64,000 nt of DNA, from NCBI RefSeq assembly GCF_041296385.1, contig NC_091015.1, positions 53,882,345 to 53,946,344 of the forward strand. The letters are read 5' to 3'. The DNA comes from Aphelocoma coerulescens (lineage: Eukaryota > Chordata > Aves > Passeriformes > Corvidae). Shown here piece by piece: positions 39,196 to 50,400 of this stretch (position 1 is its first letter; every line of letters begins with the position of its first letter). The notes below the pieces were generated by a model. It did not search any database. It had not been told where the DNA came from and saw only the letters and a list, made by a program, of their open reading frames with translations. The position numbers and the translations under genes were made by a program.

Positions 39196-41190
39196 TGCTT
39201 TCAAAATACATTTATACCCAATAATTTAGAAAAAAAAATCTCAGTTTACAAGTGTTTCATCTGTTTTTTTCTGGGAAGGCTCACTCACTAAGGGACAGCA
39301 GGGAGATTTTTAAAGAGCTCTGAGTTAACTGTTTCCTTTTCCTCAGCATTTGAAGATATTGGACAGGTTGAAGCAATTTGACCCCCTGGAGGCTATAATT
39401 ATGGTATAGTGGTCACAGAGGTAGGTGTTTCTGAGCATAGTAATACCAGGGAACAAATAAATAAATGCTGGACATGGCACACAACACGTAACCCTCCTTC
39501 ACTACATCCAAGAGATATTGCTGGGAAATCAGTATTAGAGCAGCCTTGTCAAAAGTGGGGAATATTGGCTTCATCCAGTAGGCAATTTCTAGGACTTCTA
39601 AGTATCTTCTTTATAGCACTTTTATATCAAATTCCTTTCTTCACCTCACTGCAAAGCAATCAGAGTCAGTGTCAAAAGAACACTGTTATTTTTTTTATTC
39701 CATTCTAGTCAATCAAAACAACTATGTAGCATTTACACCTTCCATGGATGTTTCTGGCATTTCTATTTATATAGGAATTGTCAATTCACATTTTGCATGC
39801 AGGTTGATTCAATTTGCTTCCATATTATGAAGTATAATTTAACAGCAGAAGTTAACAAGACTTCAGCTGTCCTATCTACTTACATATCAAACAGAAACAC
39901 TGTCTCTTCTGAAGGACAGTAAAAAGCCCTTATTGGCTGTCCAGTCTGTCCAGTGTCAAATTATTTCTATTCTTAAGACCTGATTCTAGTTCTAGCATAG
40001 ATGAAAAGGTGCAAATGTTTGGAGGACAAGACACTAATACGTTGTACTTGTTATTTATAGAACTTCCTTTTTTGGGTTTTAATTGTTTGACAAACTTGGC
40101 TAGTCAAACATTTCCTTTTCCAAGGAAAGTAGTGTGGAGCAAACACTGTCTCCTACAGCCTTCCCTTAACTCCACACAGTGTTAAAGACAATTTTGTCCA
40201 GGTCCAGGCTGAGAGGTGGAGAGCACGTATGAAAAGCACCAAGTATTTTGAAAGGTACAAAAGGTACAATGTATCTCCTTCCTGTAGTAGTTTATTTTTA
40301 TAATAAGTTAACTAATATGTATATTGAAGTGTGTTGAACTGGTTTCTCCCACATAAATATAAAAGGAAATATTAAATATGGAATAAAGTATAATCATCTA
40401 AAACCATAAACAATCCCATCAGATTCCAGTATCTCTGAATGTATTTTAGTTTCATAGACAAGAGCACTATCACAGCTGCTTGCTAAAAAAAAATATCTGA
40501 AGAAGCAGGTACTTCAAGTCTGAATGGCAGGGGACCCAAGGTCTGTTAGAAACTTCTCTGAAGAAGACCAAGGACTCTCCTGAGATGCATGACATATATC
40601 TGGGGTAACAATAAGCAAGAGAAGTTCCAACATAACTCTCAAAGTATTGCTGAAATCACCGAGAATTTGCCAGCAACAGGTACTTCACATACCTTTGTTA
40701 TTTTTATCTAGCACATTGATTTCCTTTCCCAGTTTTCAGCTTGCATGAAAACCTCTATACTGTGGTCAATTTGGAAGATACATACAGCAAATTCCCCTGG
40801 AAAATCAATTTGGTCTGTCAGAGAGGAAAACAAACAAACACACAAAAAAAAAACCATATAAAAAGGCAAGTGATTTGGGATTGGGGGGGTCTCATAGAAA
40901 GTGACTGGGTTTTTTCTGTTCCACTTTGCCACATCTTCTGGAAACTGCAGGGAACAAAATTTGAAGACATCACACAAATAAGTTTTCCAGTTGATCTATA
41001 GGGAGCTTACATACCAACTGCCTGAATTTCACGGGACACAGGTTAAAATCTGGTTTTCTAAATAATCCAACCCTTCTCCTGGAAAAAGGGATTTTTCCTC
41101 TTACCTTCCTTCTTCACACCACTGCGTGATAGTAATTCTAAGAGAACCCGTGAATTTGCATTAGAGCACATAGTACATACCATGAGTACA
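39196..41190. other. Intergenic stretch, nothing assigned
   Basis: AT-rich; short ORFs only. No repeat or gene recognised. Confidence 0.45.
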
Positions 41191-41412
41191 CTTTTGAAAC
41201 AGACTTCTTTGCTGTGAGGGTGGTGAGGCACTGGAACAGGTTGCCCAGAGAAGTTGTGGCTGCCCCATCCCTGGCAGTGTTCAAGCCCAGGTTGGATGGG
41301 GCTCTGAGCAACCTGATCTAGTGGGAGGTGTCCCTGCCCATGGCAGGGGGTTGAAACAAGATGATCTTCGAGCTCCCTTCCAATCCAAGCCAGTTTATTG
41401 TACTGTGATTAT
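41191..41412 (+). mobile_element. CR1 LINE 3' fragment, sense
   Basis: AGACTTCTTTGCTGTGAGGG leads into GGCACTGGAACAGGTTGCCC (HWNRLP-type coding), GTTCAAGCCCAGGTTGGATG, GGGGCTCTGAGCAACCTGAT and GGTGTCCCTGCCCATGGCAG. It ends near GAGCTCCCTTCCAATCCAAG plus a remnant tail at about 41400-41412. This is the rightmost CR1 copy seen in the window. Confidence 0.92.
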
Positions 41413-42000
41413 CCCACTTTTTGCTCTTTTGTTTCCACTGCAGAGCACTCTGTGAGTGTTCAAACACCCTCAGCACCAGCTCTGCTGATCTGCTTCTATG
41501 GTATAATAATACATTCTTTAGGTATAATAGTCAGGGACTAATATATTAGTTTGAGGCACTCCTGTGTGAAAGGAGGTCAGAACTCTTCAGGCAGATGACC
41601 CAGATCCCTTACTGCTGTTCACTTGCCCAAAACCAAAGTTTCTCACTTAGTTTTTGAGTTGACTCCAAGCAGAGTTTACCTTCCTCTCAAGCAGGATGAA
41701 AAGTCATAGAGACGACCACAAAAGCATTGACATAGAAATTACTGCACTAAAATTAAAAATATTTGTAAAAACAAAATACCAAAAATGTAATGTCTGAATC
41801 AACACCCAAAAAACCAGCAGCAGAACAATGTGCTGTCTTAAAATATATTCTCTGTTTTACCACTGCAGTTGGCCTAATAATCTGTTCACTAACTTGTCTG
41901 TTAGTTCCAGAAAACTATACCATTCCCTTCCCTGCTATCCTCTGCCAATTATTCCTACTTCATTGTAATCTTCCAGAGTGACACTCCATCAGCTTCACAT

Positions 42001-42030
42001 AAAACAAAACAAAACAAAACAAAAACCAAA
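42001..42030. repeat. (AAAAC)n simple repeat
   Basis: AAAAC is repeated about four times in perfect register, then degrades into an A/C-rich tail. A similar AAAAC run is at 58331-58352 in the TRAK1 3' UTR. Confidence 0.9.
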
Positions 42031-43222
42031 CAAAAAACCCCCACCCACATTAATTTAACCCAATATAGCATAGAGTATTACCCATAAGTTTCAGGGCCCA
42101 GATGATAGTTAAAAACCCTCGCATAGCGATAATCGGAAAAAAAAGTAATACTTAGAAACAAAAGAATGTATTTCTTGTTATGCACCTGAGCATGAAGCCA
42201 CCTGGTCCCACAGGATATGCACCTGGCTTTGTCCCTCATGGTCTAATATCCCAGTACACTTACTCTTGGCAGTGTACAGTGCTAGAGTTGATGTTCAGCC
42301 ATACACTCTCTCTTGCCACCTCAGCTGAACAGGAGAAGACCTTTGGCAGATAAATAGAGAAGGCAATTGGCTATAGAGGTGTCTTGATAGTCAGGGGGAA
42401 AGGTTAGAGAAACTCAAATCTTTTAACAGACTCTTGCCAGAAAACAAATTTTAAAAAGCCTGCAGTATCTAAACTATGGCATCTTTCAGCTTCCTCCTCA
42501 GGGATGTATCTATATTAGCATTTACTGCATTGCAGGGCTCACTTTAGGTTTAAATTTGTTTTGCATATATACTTGGATTCTTGCAATATTACTCAAGCTC
42601 TGGTACAGTGAAAGCCCATTCCTTCCTGGTGATCTGAGGCTGAAGTCTTGTGTTGGTGCAGCCTCTGTCTCACCCCACCTGTGATGGGGGCACAAGACCC
42701 TCCTCTGGTTGACACTACAATCCCTGGTGCACATCTAGGCCCAGCACCTGACAAAAACACTGGACCTGGAACCTAGAGGTCACTGCAAATTAAATCCCAA
42801 TTATTTCCTTTTGTGCCACATCAATAAGTAAAGTAATACATAGTCTGAGTTTCTGCAGGCAACTCACCTTGGAGTCCTGCTGTCGTATTTGCTCATGCTG
42901 AACAGGCTTTCTGGTCTTTTATCTCTGCTCAAAACAGTTCTAAAATGCCATTAATTAACATATATTTACCAAGGACTGAAACTTTCTTACAACTTCAAAC
43001 TTTCACTGAAGGAAATAATCACCAAGGACTGTACATACAGGTATTAAGGAATTTAATTAGGAAAATCCAGTGTTCAAAAGTCTATTACCCAGGCTATAGA
43101 TCGTGCAGCACTGCTGACTTTAATAACTTGACATCGTTCCTGTTTTCCTTATTCCATTTGGTATGATATTGCCTTTCTGTCTGTTCATGAGCACAGCTAG
43201 GGAGTTTGGTTGTCACACATAT

Positions 43223-43244
43223 GCACACACACACACGCACACAC
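43223..43244. repeat. (CA)n microsatellite
   Basis: An imperfect CA dinucleotide run with one G interruption. Confidence 0.9.
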
Positions 43245-45405
43245 TCTTTCTCACTCCATTTGTCCAATCCTGAACTGATATTCCAAATCACTCAACGTAA
43301 ATGTAGCATGTATTTGTTCAACCAGGCTAATATGTCAGACTTAAATGCCTGCATTTATATCTGTCTGATATGAATTATGCATGAGCATATATTAGCAAGC
43401 ACTCTCTTTCTCTTCTGTTAAGCTTTGAGTTGGTCCCTTGGGAACTCATTATCTACAGTGGGTTTCACAAGGGCTTGATGTGACTCTACCAGAATTGTTA
43501 TTGTACCTTCCCAGAAAGACTGTGATACTCTTCCCAGACACCTACAGTTCAATTCAGAGTCGACTATTTAATTGTCTAATAGCAGTGAGTATTTTTCCCA
43601 CTGAGCCAAAGTAGTGAAATTGAATTATTTGGAATATTACCGGGTTTTTTTCCAGAGACAGACAGAGCTATTGGCACTGCTGGAATAATTTCAGGGCTGT
43701 TCCTTTCCCTGGCAACCTGTTTCGATTTACTTTTCTCTTTTCAAAGGAGGTTTTTATTTTGCTTTTTTTTAGCCACCTCGGGATGGCGACCCTGCCCGGT
43801 GCCAGAGCCGATGTGGGAGATGAAAGGCAGCCCGCAGCTCAGGTGCCGTATCCCGCTCGGCAACACCCTGTCAGCAGCTGGGGAGGCGTCGAGAGAGCTG
43901 GTCCATCGCCATCTCCGCCACCTCCGAGCCTCGCACCACCAGCGTGGCAGGAGGCAGGAGCCACGGCATCCCTCTCCCGCCCGTCCCGCTCCATCACATC
44001 AACACCGGCTCCTCAGCTCGGGCACCGCTGGGCACCGGCAGCCAGGGCTCCTCCGCGCTGAGAAGGTGACGGCAGGTTGGCTTTTCCCCACTCGCACGCC
44101 ACGTGGCACCTCCTGCCGCGGGATTTCGCGACTTTTCCCTGGATCTCTCTCCCTCGTGCCGCTGGCTCTCCCCGGGGCGCGGGGCCGCGGCGCCCTCTGC
44201 GGGCCGCGGCGGGAAGGGCGGGGGAGGGTGCGCGGGGCGATGCGAGGCAGGGCCGGCGGGGGGAACAGGATGGGGAAGCAGCGCGGCTCTCCCCCAGGAG
44301 CCCCGGGTTAAGAGGTTAAGAGCTCGCACGGCCCCCCCGTGCCCTGCCTTGGCGGGATGGAGCCCTCTCAGCTGCCCTTGGGCACGGCCCCGGCCGGCGC
44401 TCCGCACCCCCTCGCGGTCCGCTCAGCACAGGCGGCTCCCAGGGGAGCTTCGGTGTCTCGGGGCTTCCCGGCTCCCTTCCTGGAGAGGGAAAAGCAACCT
44501 GCGCACTCGCTTGCCTCCAAACTGTAAACTTGAAGACACAGATTCGGCACAATGACGCCTGAGCCCAGCTGGGTCCGAGGAGCGGCTGCTCCCGGCGGAT
44601 GGGCTGCGGAGAGTTTTGGGTGGTATGGCACGGCTGCCCCAGCCAGCCCTGCCCGTCCGTCTGCGGCCTCAGCGTGGCAGCCCGGGCGGCCCGAGCTTGA
44701 GGGCACTTTCTCCATCCCCCGAAAAGCAGGAGGCGGGACGGCGGGAGAGTGTCCGGGGCTGCTGCGGACACCTGGCGGACATCGCCTCAGGGCGGCACCG
44801 GCCCGGCCGAGGGCGCGGGAGGGGGCGGCGGTCCCCGCAGCGGCCGGGGGAAGCTCTGGTAGTTCTGCGGTCAGTGAGGGGGAGCCCACGCCGAAGGCAT
44901 CTCCATCTATGGCTTTCTAGGGGGATCGTCCATGGCTTCATACTTTACTTTGCTTTTTAAATAAAATGAGTGTCCCGTCTTCCCGAGCAGATGTTCGGGG
45001 GAGCCTAGGAGAGGAATGGGAGGATGGAGCCATTTGTGTCCCCGGGCTCAGGTCACAGGAGGCAGCAGAGAATGGAACCCAACGCCCCAGACCCCGCACC
45101 TGCCACCGCCGGTAAGCGCGGCCAGGACGAGCCCTCCCGCCTGCGGGCGACTCCCGACGGCCGGAGCTGCCGATGCTGAGGGCACCTGGAGCCTCTCGCC
45201 CGGGCAGGAGATGTGGGCATACCCCCGGTCAGGAGCATTTTAAGTGCCCAGCTACAAGCCAGCGGGGGCTTCCAGCTCCTTCGTGCCCAGCTGAGCGCTG
45301 CCCTCCGGAGAGAGCCGGGAGCGCCCGTCGGGGGCCGGCCCGTGGGGCAGGGCCAGCCCCGCGGAGCCCGCACACCTCCGCAACCAGCGGCGCCGGCCGG
45401 CGGCA

Positions 45406-45441
45406 GGGAAGGAGGGCGGGAAGGAGGGCGGGAAGGAGCCC
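45406..45441 (+). repeat. 12-bp G-rich tandem repeat, potential G-quadruplex
   Basis: Three 12-bp units start at 45406, 45418 and 45430: GGGAAGGAGGGC twice, then GGGAAGGAGCCC. Positions 45406-45432 satisfy the canonical intramolecular G-quadruplex pattern: five runs of three G with loops of 5, 1, 5 and 1 bases. It sits about 140 bp upstream of the CCK TATA box on the coding strand. Confidence 0.85.
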
Positions 45442-45483
45442 CGCTCGCCCCGTGAAGCGCACACACCCCCGGTGCCGGTCCGC

Positions 45484-45602
45484 GGGGCGGGGGGAGGTGG
45501 CAGCGGGGGGCTGAGCGGGCGGGGGCCCCGGATGCGTCAGAGATGTGTAAACACCGCCGCGGTGCCCGCCGCTATTTAAGGGGCCCAGGCTGAGTCTCCC
45601 CC
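45484..45602 (+). promoter_or_regulatory. CCK: CCK core and proximal promoter
   Basis: Compact promoter upstream of non-coding exon 1. In order: a GC box GGGGCGGGG (45484-45492, Sp-family type), further G runs, a CRE/TRE-like TGCGTCAG (45533-45540), a forkhead-like TGTAAACA (45546-45553), and a TATA-like TATTTAAG (45573-45580) placing the start of transcription near 45603. In mammalian CCK a GC box and a combined CRE/TRE element with the same TGCGTCAG core lie shortly upstream of the TATA box and mediate cAMP, calcium and growth-factor responses, so the layout looks conserved. Binding here is inferred from motif and position only. Confidence 0.75.
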
Positions 45603-45677
45603 GACTTCCCTGCTTGGGCACACACGGGACTCACCGCTCCCAACTCGAGTGGGACCTTGGAAAAGCGCAGCGGAAAG
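45603..45677 (+). other. CCK: CCK exon 1, non-coding
   Basis: Inferred 5' UTR exon. It begins about 30 bp after the TATA box (start position estimated) and ends at a good donor, GGAAAG|GTAGGG, with GT at 45678-45679. It contains no ATG. When joined to exon 2 it leaves a leader with only two bases (CA) between the splice junction and the initiator ATG, giving a purine (G) at -3. A non-coding first exon matches the known structure of vertebrate CCK genes. Confidence 0.7.
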
Positions 45678-47163
45678 GTAGGGAGCACCTGTCACCGTCT
45701 TCTGACGGCACCACTGCCGAGGGTGGGGAGGGAAAGGAAATGGGGCTGCCTGGCTCTTACCTGTGAGGCGGCTCGGAGGGCATCCCGCTCTGTGCCGGAG
45801 GAAACGCTTCCCGCCGGAGAAGAATTCCGGCAAGCGCGGGCAGCCGGGCGGACACCAGCGCGGGGTGCGGGATGCGGCGAGCGGCGAGCGGCGAGCGGGG
45901 CTCCCCTCCGCTGGGAAAGGAACCGGCCAGCAGTGGTGAGATGTTGGCTTTGGAGACTGTAGCAAGGACATGAATACTTAGATATGTGTATATATATATA
46001 TATTTATGTGTGTGTGTGTAAAAAATACAGGACTCGGGGCATTTGAAGGATGCAATGCACCTTCGGTTTCTATGTACCCAAACACAGATGGGTACATCAC
46101 CAATAACCACACCGGAGTGACATTTCAACTTTCTTCATTCATCTCCTAAGAATGTTTTAAAACCCCCATGTCTTACATACTGTGAATTATTTCAATCTAG
46201 TGTATGTGTTGGGCAAATAAACTTAATTTTATCCCCTTCAAAAATTAAAAGGTTAAGTGTACTGTTGAAGAACTTAAGAGGTTCAAAAAATCTCACATAG
46301 CTGAGATAATTCGTGGGTATTTATAAGTGAAAATTACTCCCATAGCATGAAGTACTAGGTAGCTTGTTTCTTCTAAGAATTGCGAGTAATTTCTGTTTCC
46401 AGGAAAAAATACTGTTTCAGCTTATGTGATAAAATGATTTAGTAAACCAACATTGTTTTGCTTAATACACATTTAAGGAAGCAGTAGAAATCTAAATTCT
46501 CTGTTTAATATGAAGAAGACTATTAAGTTGCACTTTGTTTCTTCCATATTTTAACTAATCAGCTTTCACCACTCCTGCTATTAGATCAAGACCTTTGGGG
46601 GAGGAATGTTAGATTTTGGTTTTTCTTTCATTGGGACAAGTTTTTGGTTTTTTCTTTTTTGTGTATGATGAGATGAAACCTCTTGAACACTAAAGTTCAA
46701 ATCAATGAAGGTTGGTAGAATAAAGGCTCTTCATAGAACTTGTCAAAACTGAGTATCTGTAATAACAGCAGGGTTTAGTGCAATAGCAAAATACTGAAAT
46801 GTTTGAGTCCCACGTTTTTTCACAGAGATGGATTCATATTCCTTAAGTTTTTATGAAATACAGCTTCCAAATAAAGAAAAGCATATAAGAATTGAGTAGA
46901 TCAGGGAGATGCAGCACATACTAGGCTGGAAGAAACAAAATTAATTACCTGTACCTTCGTCTTTATCAAGGGTATTTAGCTATGCACATATGTGTTTTTC
47001 AACTTAAGACAGATCCCACAGTCCCCTACATTAAAAAAAAAAAAAAAACAACACAAGCCTGGTTTGCTCGGAATCCAGCATCACTAACGAAGATGGGGTT
47101 AGGGACTGCACAAAACGTAGTAAAGCTGACCATGTAACAGCCCACTGTCGCTTTTCTCCCCAG
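45678..47163 (+). other. CCK: CCK intron 1
   Basis: About 1.49 kb, GT-AG (donor GTAGGG; acceptor in CTTTTCTCCCCAG). Its first 270 bp belong to the CpG island. A TA/TG microsatellite is at 45985-46020 and an A run at 47033-47048. No internal exon was recognised. Confidence 0.75.
45985..46020. repeat. (TA)n(TG)n compound microsatellite in CCK intron 1
   Basis: Alternating TGTGTATATATATATATATA, a short TTTA interruption, then a TGTGTGTGTG run. It lies just past the CpG island edge. Confidence 0.9.
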
Positions 47164-47165
47164 CA

Positions 47166-47421
47166 ATGTACAGCGGGATATGCATCTGCGTGTTCCTTGC
47201 TGTGCTCTCGGTGAGCTCCTTCGGACAGCAAGCTCTGGGCTCACACAATGGGAATCCTCTGCCTGCTGAGCTGGAGCAGAGCCTGACAGAACCTCACCGG
47301 CACATCCGTGCCCCGTCGTCCGCTGGGTCCCTGAAATCCCTGCCACGGCTGGATGGCAGCAGTGACCAAAGAGCCAACATCGGCGCTTTGCTGGCCAAGT
47401 ATCTCCAGCAAGCCAGAAAAG
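47166..47421 (+). CDS. CCK: CCK coding exon 2: signal peptide and N-terminal propeptide (cholecystokinin)
   Basis: Encodes residues 1-85 and the first base of codon 86 of preprocholecystokinin, the precursor of the gut/brain peptide hormone that drives gallbladder contraction and pancreatic secretion and acts as a satiety signal and neuropeptide through CCK receptors. The start MYSGICICVFLAVLSVSS is a hydrophobic signal peptide (about residues 1-20). The following spacer includes HNGNP (27-31) and ends with a block ANIGALLAKYLQQARK (70-85) that is strongly conserved in bird CCK. Mono- and dibasic sites (R48, R61, R84-K85) are potential processing points. The acceptor AG is at 47162-47163, so ATG at 47166 is the first in the exon. 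The donor follows AGAAAAG|GTACTG (GT at 47422). No frame disruption. Confidence 0.97.
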
Positions 47422-50400
47422 GTACTGCTTATTGCCTGCTTCTGTGCCAGTGGGAATTCCTGAGGGGGGACCTAGGAGTTGAGATAACCCTGTCATCATC
47501 TAACACAATTTCCTAGAGAAGACAGGATTTAGATTTTGTCTGGTTATTTCTGAAGTAGAGAGCATTCCAAATCCTCTTTCCCAGACCCCTCCCAAAAAAA
47601 GGATTTATTTGTAGCAGCCTCTGACTGAGAGTCATGTAAAGATAACTGGAGAAAATGTCACCTCCCTGTCAGGTTATAGTCCAGCTTGTATTTTTAACTA
47701 TTTTCATTGCCTTATTACTATGGTGGTATTTTCAGTACGTTGTATGTCACATAAAGCAATTATGTTTTCATAAAAGTTTTTCATTTAGTTAAAATCCTCA
47801 CTCCCTCCCTCTTTTAAAGTTAGAAGAGCAGGAAAACTTTTCTGAGGATAAATGCAGACCGAATGGCTAGCCTCACCTCAGCCAGAAATACCTGTACCAG
47901 GGAAATATTCTGAGTATTGGATTTTTCATGTATTTGTTCCCAGAGGAAATTACAATAGCATGAAAGCTTTCAAAACACAGAACTCACCTTTATTAGTGCA
48001 ATAATTAAAAGCAATGATAAGTAAAAGCATATTTTCTTCAACATATGTCAATTCCTGGTAGGTTTTTGGTCTCGGACAGCCTGGGAACACAATCTTGCTG
48101 TTACTTAAAACCTCCATGGCACAGTGTAACAAGGACAAGAAGAATCAGTAGAGCAATGGGATTACAGGGCATTCTTATAATGAGATTTATTAGTCACTTG
48201 AGGAAACAATTGTATTACATAAGAGAAAGAGTAAAGCTATCCCTGTTGACACCTTACAGAATATATTTTACATTGATAGAAAAGTATGCCAACTCTGCTG
48301 CCAGTAAAAATGATGGCTCAAAATCATTGGCCACTGAAACTTCCCCAAGACAACATTTTTCCTTTTGATCTGTCTCATCTCTGTACTGCTCTGTGTCTCA
48401 ATAGAGTAACACCATGGGCAGCCTAATTGCTGTGGCCTTCTGGCTGCCAGCCTCAGTGAGAGCCACTACAGAAATTTTGTTTACTCATGAAAGGTTCACT
48501 CCAGCCTGTGCCCTGTACTACACAGAAAAAAAGACATCTAAGAAGGAAACAGGGCTTCAAGGGAAGAGAGTAATTAGGATTAGGATTACCTTGGCATACA
48601 GACATTGAGAAACTAAATCACAGCCAGCCCCAGACTGTGCTTAGGATAAAGTTCACTTTATGTAAGTAAGAACTTTCTCCATGTAATGCAGACCATTTAA
48701 CCCTCCCCTCTTGACAGCTTCCCTGCTGACCTCTATGCTAGGCAAAGCCCTATGCTATCTGTGAGGGTGGTCTGCAATTAAGAGATGCCACATGTGTTTT
48801 TTTGCATTACATATGCAGCCATACACTCTCCTTTGTGTACTCAGAACACAGCCAAATTAGAAACAACAGAAAAATGAATCACTTTCAATAGTGCCTGAAA
48901 GATTTCATCTCATGTCAGCAATTTGCACGATATCCATTAAGGAACTTCTTCTAGCTGTTCATGCAATTTAATGGAAAGATAATTCAGATGTGAAATTCCA
49001 CAACTCAGTGCTACACTTAAGGCTGTTACTGAATAAGCATGTTATTGCAGGAGTCTGTAAAGCAGAATCCTCGTTACCTTTCCCCACCATAGTCATTGTT
49101 GCCCACCCACATGGAAACAGAACATCTTCTAGTTTATGTACCATTATATTTCCTTAAATATGTGGCTGACATTTCCAAATAGATTAACCAGAAAAAGCAA
49201 AAAAAAAAAAAACCCTTTGGATTTAAGATGTCTTTTTCTGTAAATATTAATATGAGGGACAATTTCCTGCATATGTGTTATTGACATATATAATTAACTC
49301 TAAAAAGTGTCTGGAAGCAGATGATGGGATTCTTGTGATGCGACTAGGCTAGCTGAACTCTCATTTGTAGATGTAATTGCTGCTTACAGGAGAGAAGGTT
49401 CATGGGACAAACAGTATTTACTTCATTTAAAACATACATACAGTGTTCCCATCAAAACATATTCTTATTTAATGTGAAGACTCTGGGCAGTACTTCAGAA
49501 ATCTCTGTAGAACACTCACATCTACTCTTTTAGTCACTTCTAACCTGTCTAAACCATAATACTCACTGGAAAATTCCATCTAGGGGGAAAGAGAGTCTGG
49601 GCTTTTGTTAGTGTTAGCTCTCACCAGTAGTGGCGTTTGCCCTCATGATTAATAGGAAGGCTGGTTTTGTAAAGTATTTCCAGTTAAAACACTGAGTTAA
49701 GTTCTCTCAAGGGCTTAGGGATTGATGAGAGCCTTGTAGCTGAACTGCTACAACTGTGAATATGTTTGTCATACACTTATTCTGCAATACTCACACAACA
49801 TCTCTGGTGGGTTGAGGAAAGGTAATTAAGGCACTCTTGGGAAATTTGTGACCCAAGCTTTCAATTACGTTCATCTATGGGCTTTCAGCTTGAATCTGGC
49901 ACCATGCAGAAGAGATGTTGTAGCTCTCAAGCCAGTGACAGGCACATTTAATGTCCCCTAAGGAGCCCTTGAGAGGCCAGAGAGTAGTGGCACCAGGGGA
50001 GCCTTTACAGCCCACAGGTCATGTCAGGCTCAGAAGCCTTTTAAGCACCAACATCTGAGTGAGGGTTCTGCGCTGCCTGAGCCCTGCCTGGTTATTGTGC
50101 TAAGGAGCTGTTGTCATTAACTTAATTACAACTTTTGAATTATGGATGTGAACTTCATGGGGTTTGAGCATTTAATGACATTCTATTCTAGAGAAAATTA
50201 ATTTTTTTGTCATTTTGTTCTAGATAAATGTCTTAAGCATGGCTTTTGTGTGTGTGTGTATCTTTAACTCCCTGCAACCACTAACAAAGCAATGCAGTTG
50301 CTTCTTGTTTTACTGGGTCACGTTCATTATAAAGCATTACATGAGGAAGACCTTGAAATATAAAAGCACAGAGTCAACAAGGGTTTCTTCAAAACACAAG

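Larger units (their letters stand above)
41413..43759. other. CCK upstream flank, AT-rich
   Basis: No gene seen. Contains an (AAAAC)n simple repeat at 42001-42030 and a (CA)n tract at 43223-43244. The sequence changes abruptly from AT-rich to GC-rich at about 43770. Confidence 0.5.
43760..45945. promoter_or_regulatory. CpG island spanning the CCK promoter, exon 1 and start of intron 1
   Basis: About 2.2 kb of GC-rich, CpG-dense DNA in an otherwise AT-rich window, with sharp edges near 43770 and 45945. It covers the promoter and first exon of CCK but starts some 1.8 kb upstream of the inferred transcription start. A short less GC-rich dip lies at about 44900-44990 and contains AATAAA. The many long overlapping ORFs on both strands here come from the scarcity of stop codons in GC-rich DNA and are not annotated as genes. 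Tandem GCGGCGA units occur at about 45874-45894. Confidence 0.9.

Noticed and set aside
43759..45621. Many long overlapping ORFs on both strands (up to 173 codons) near the CCK promoter
   Set aside because: They lie in the CpG island, where stop codons are rare; they are Pro/Arg/Gly/Ala-rich, overlap on all frames and match no family.
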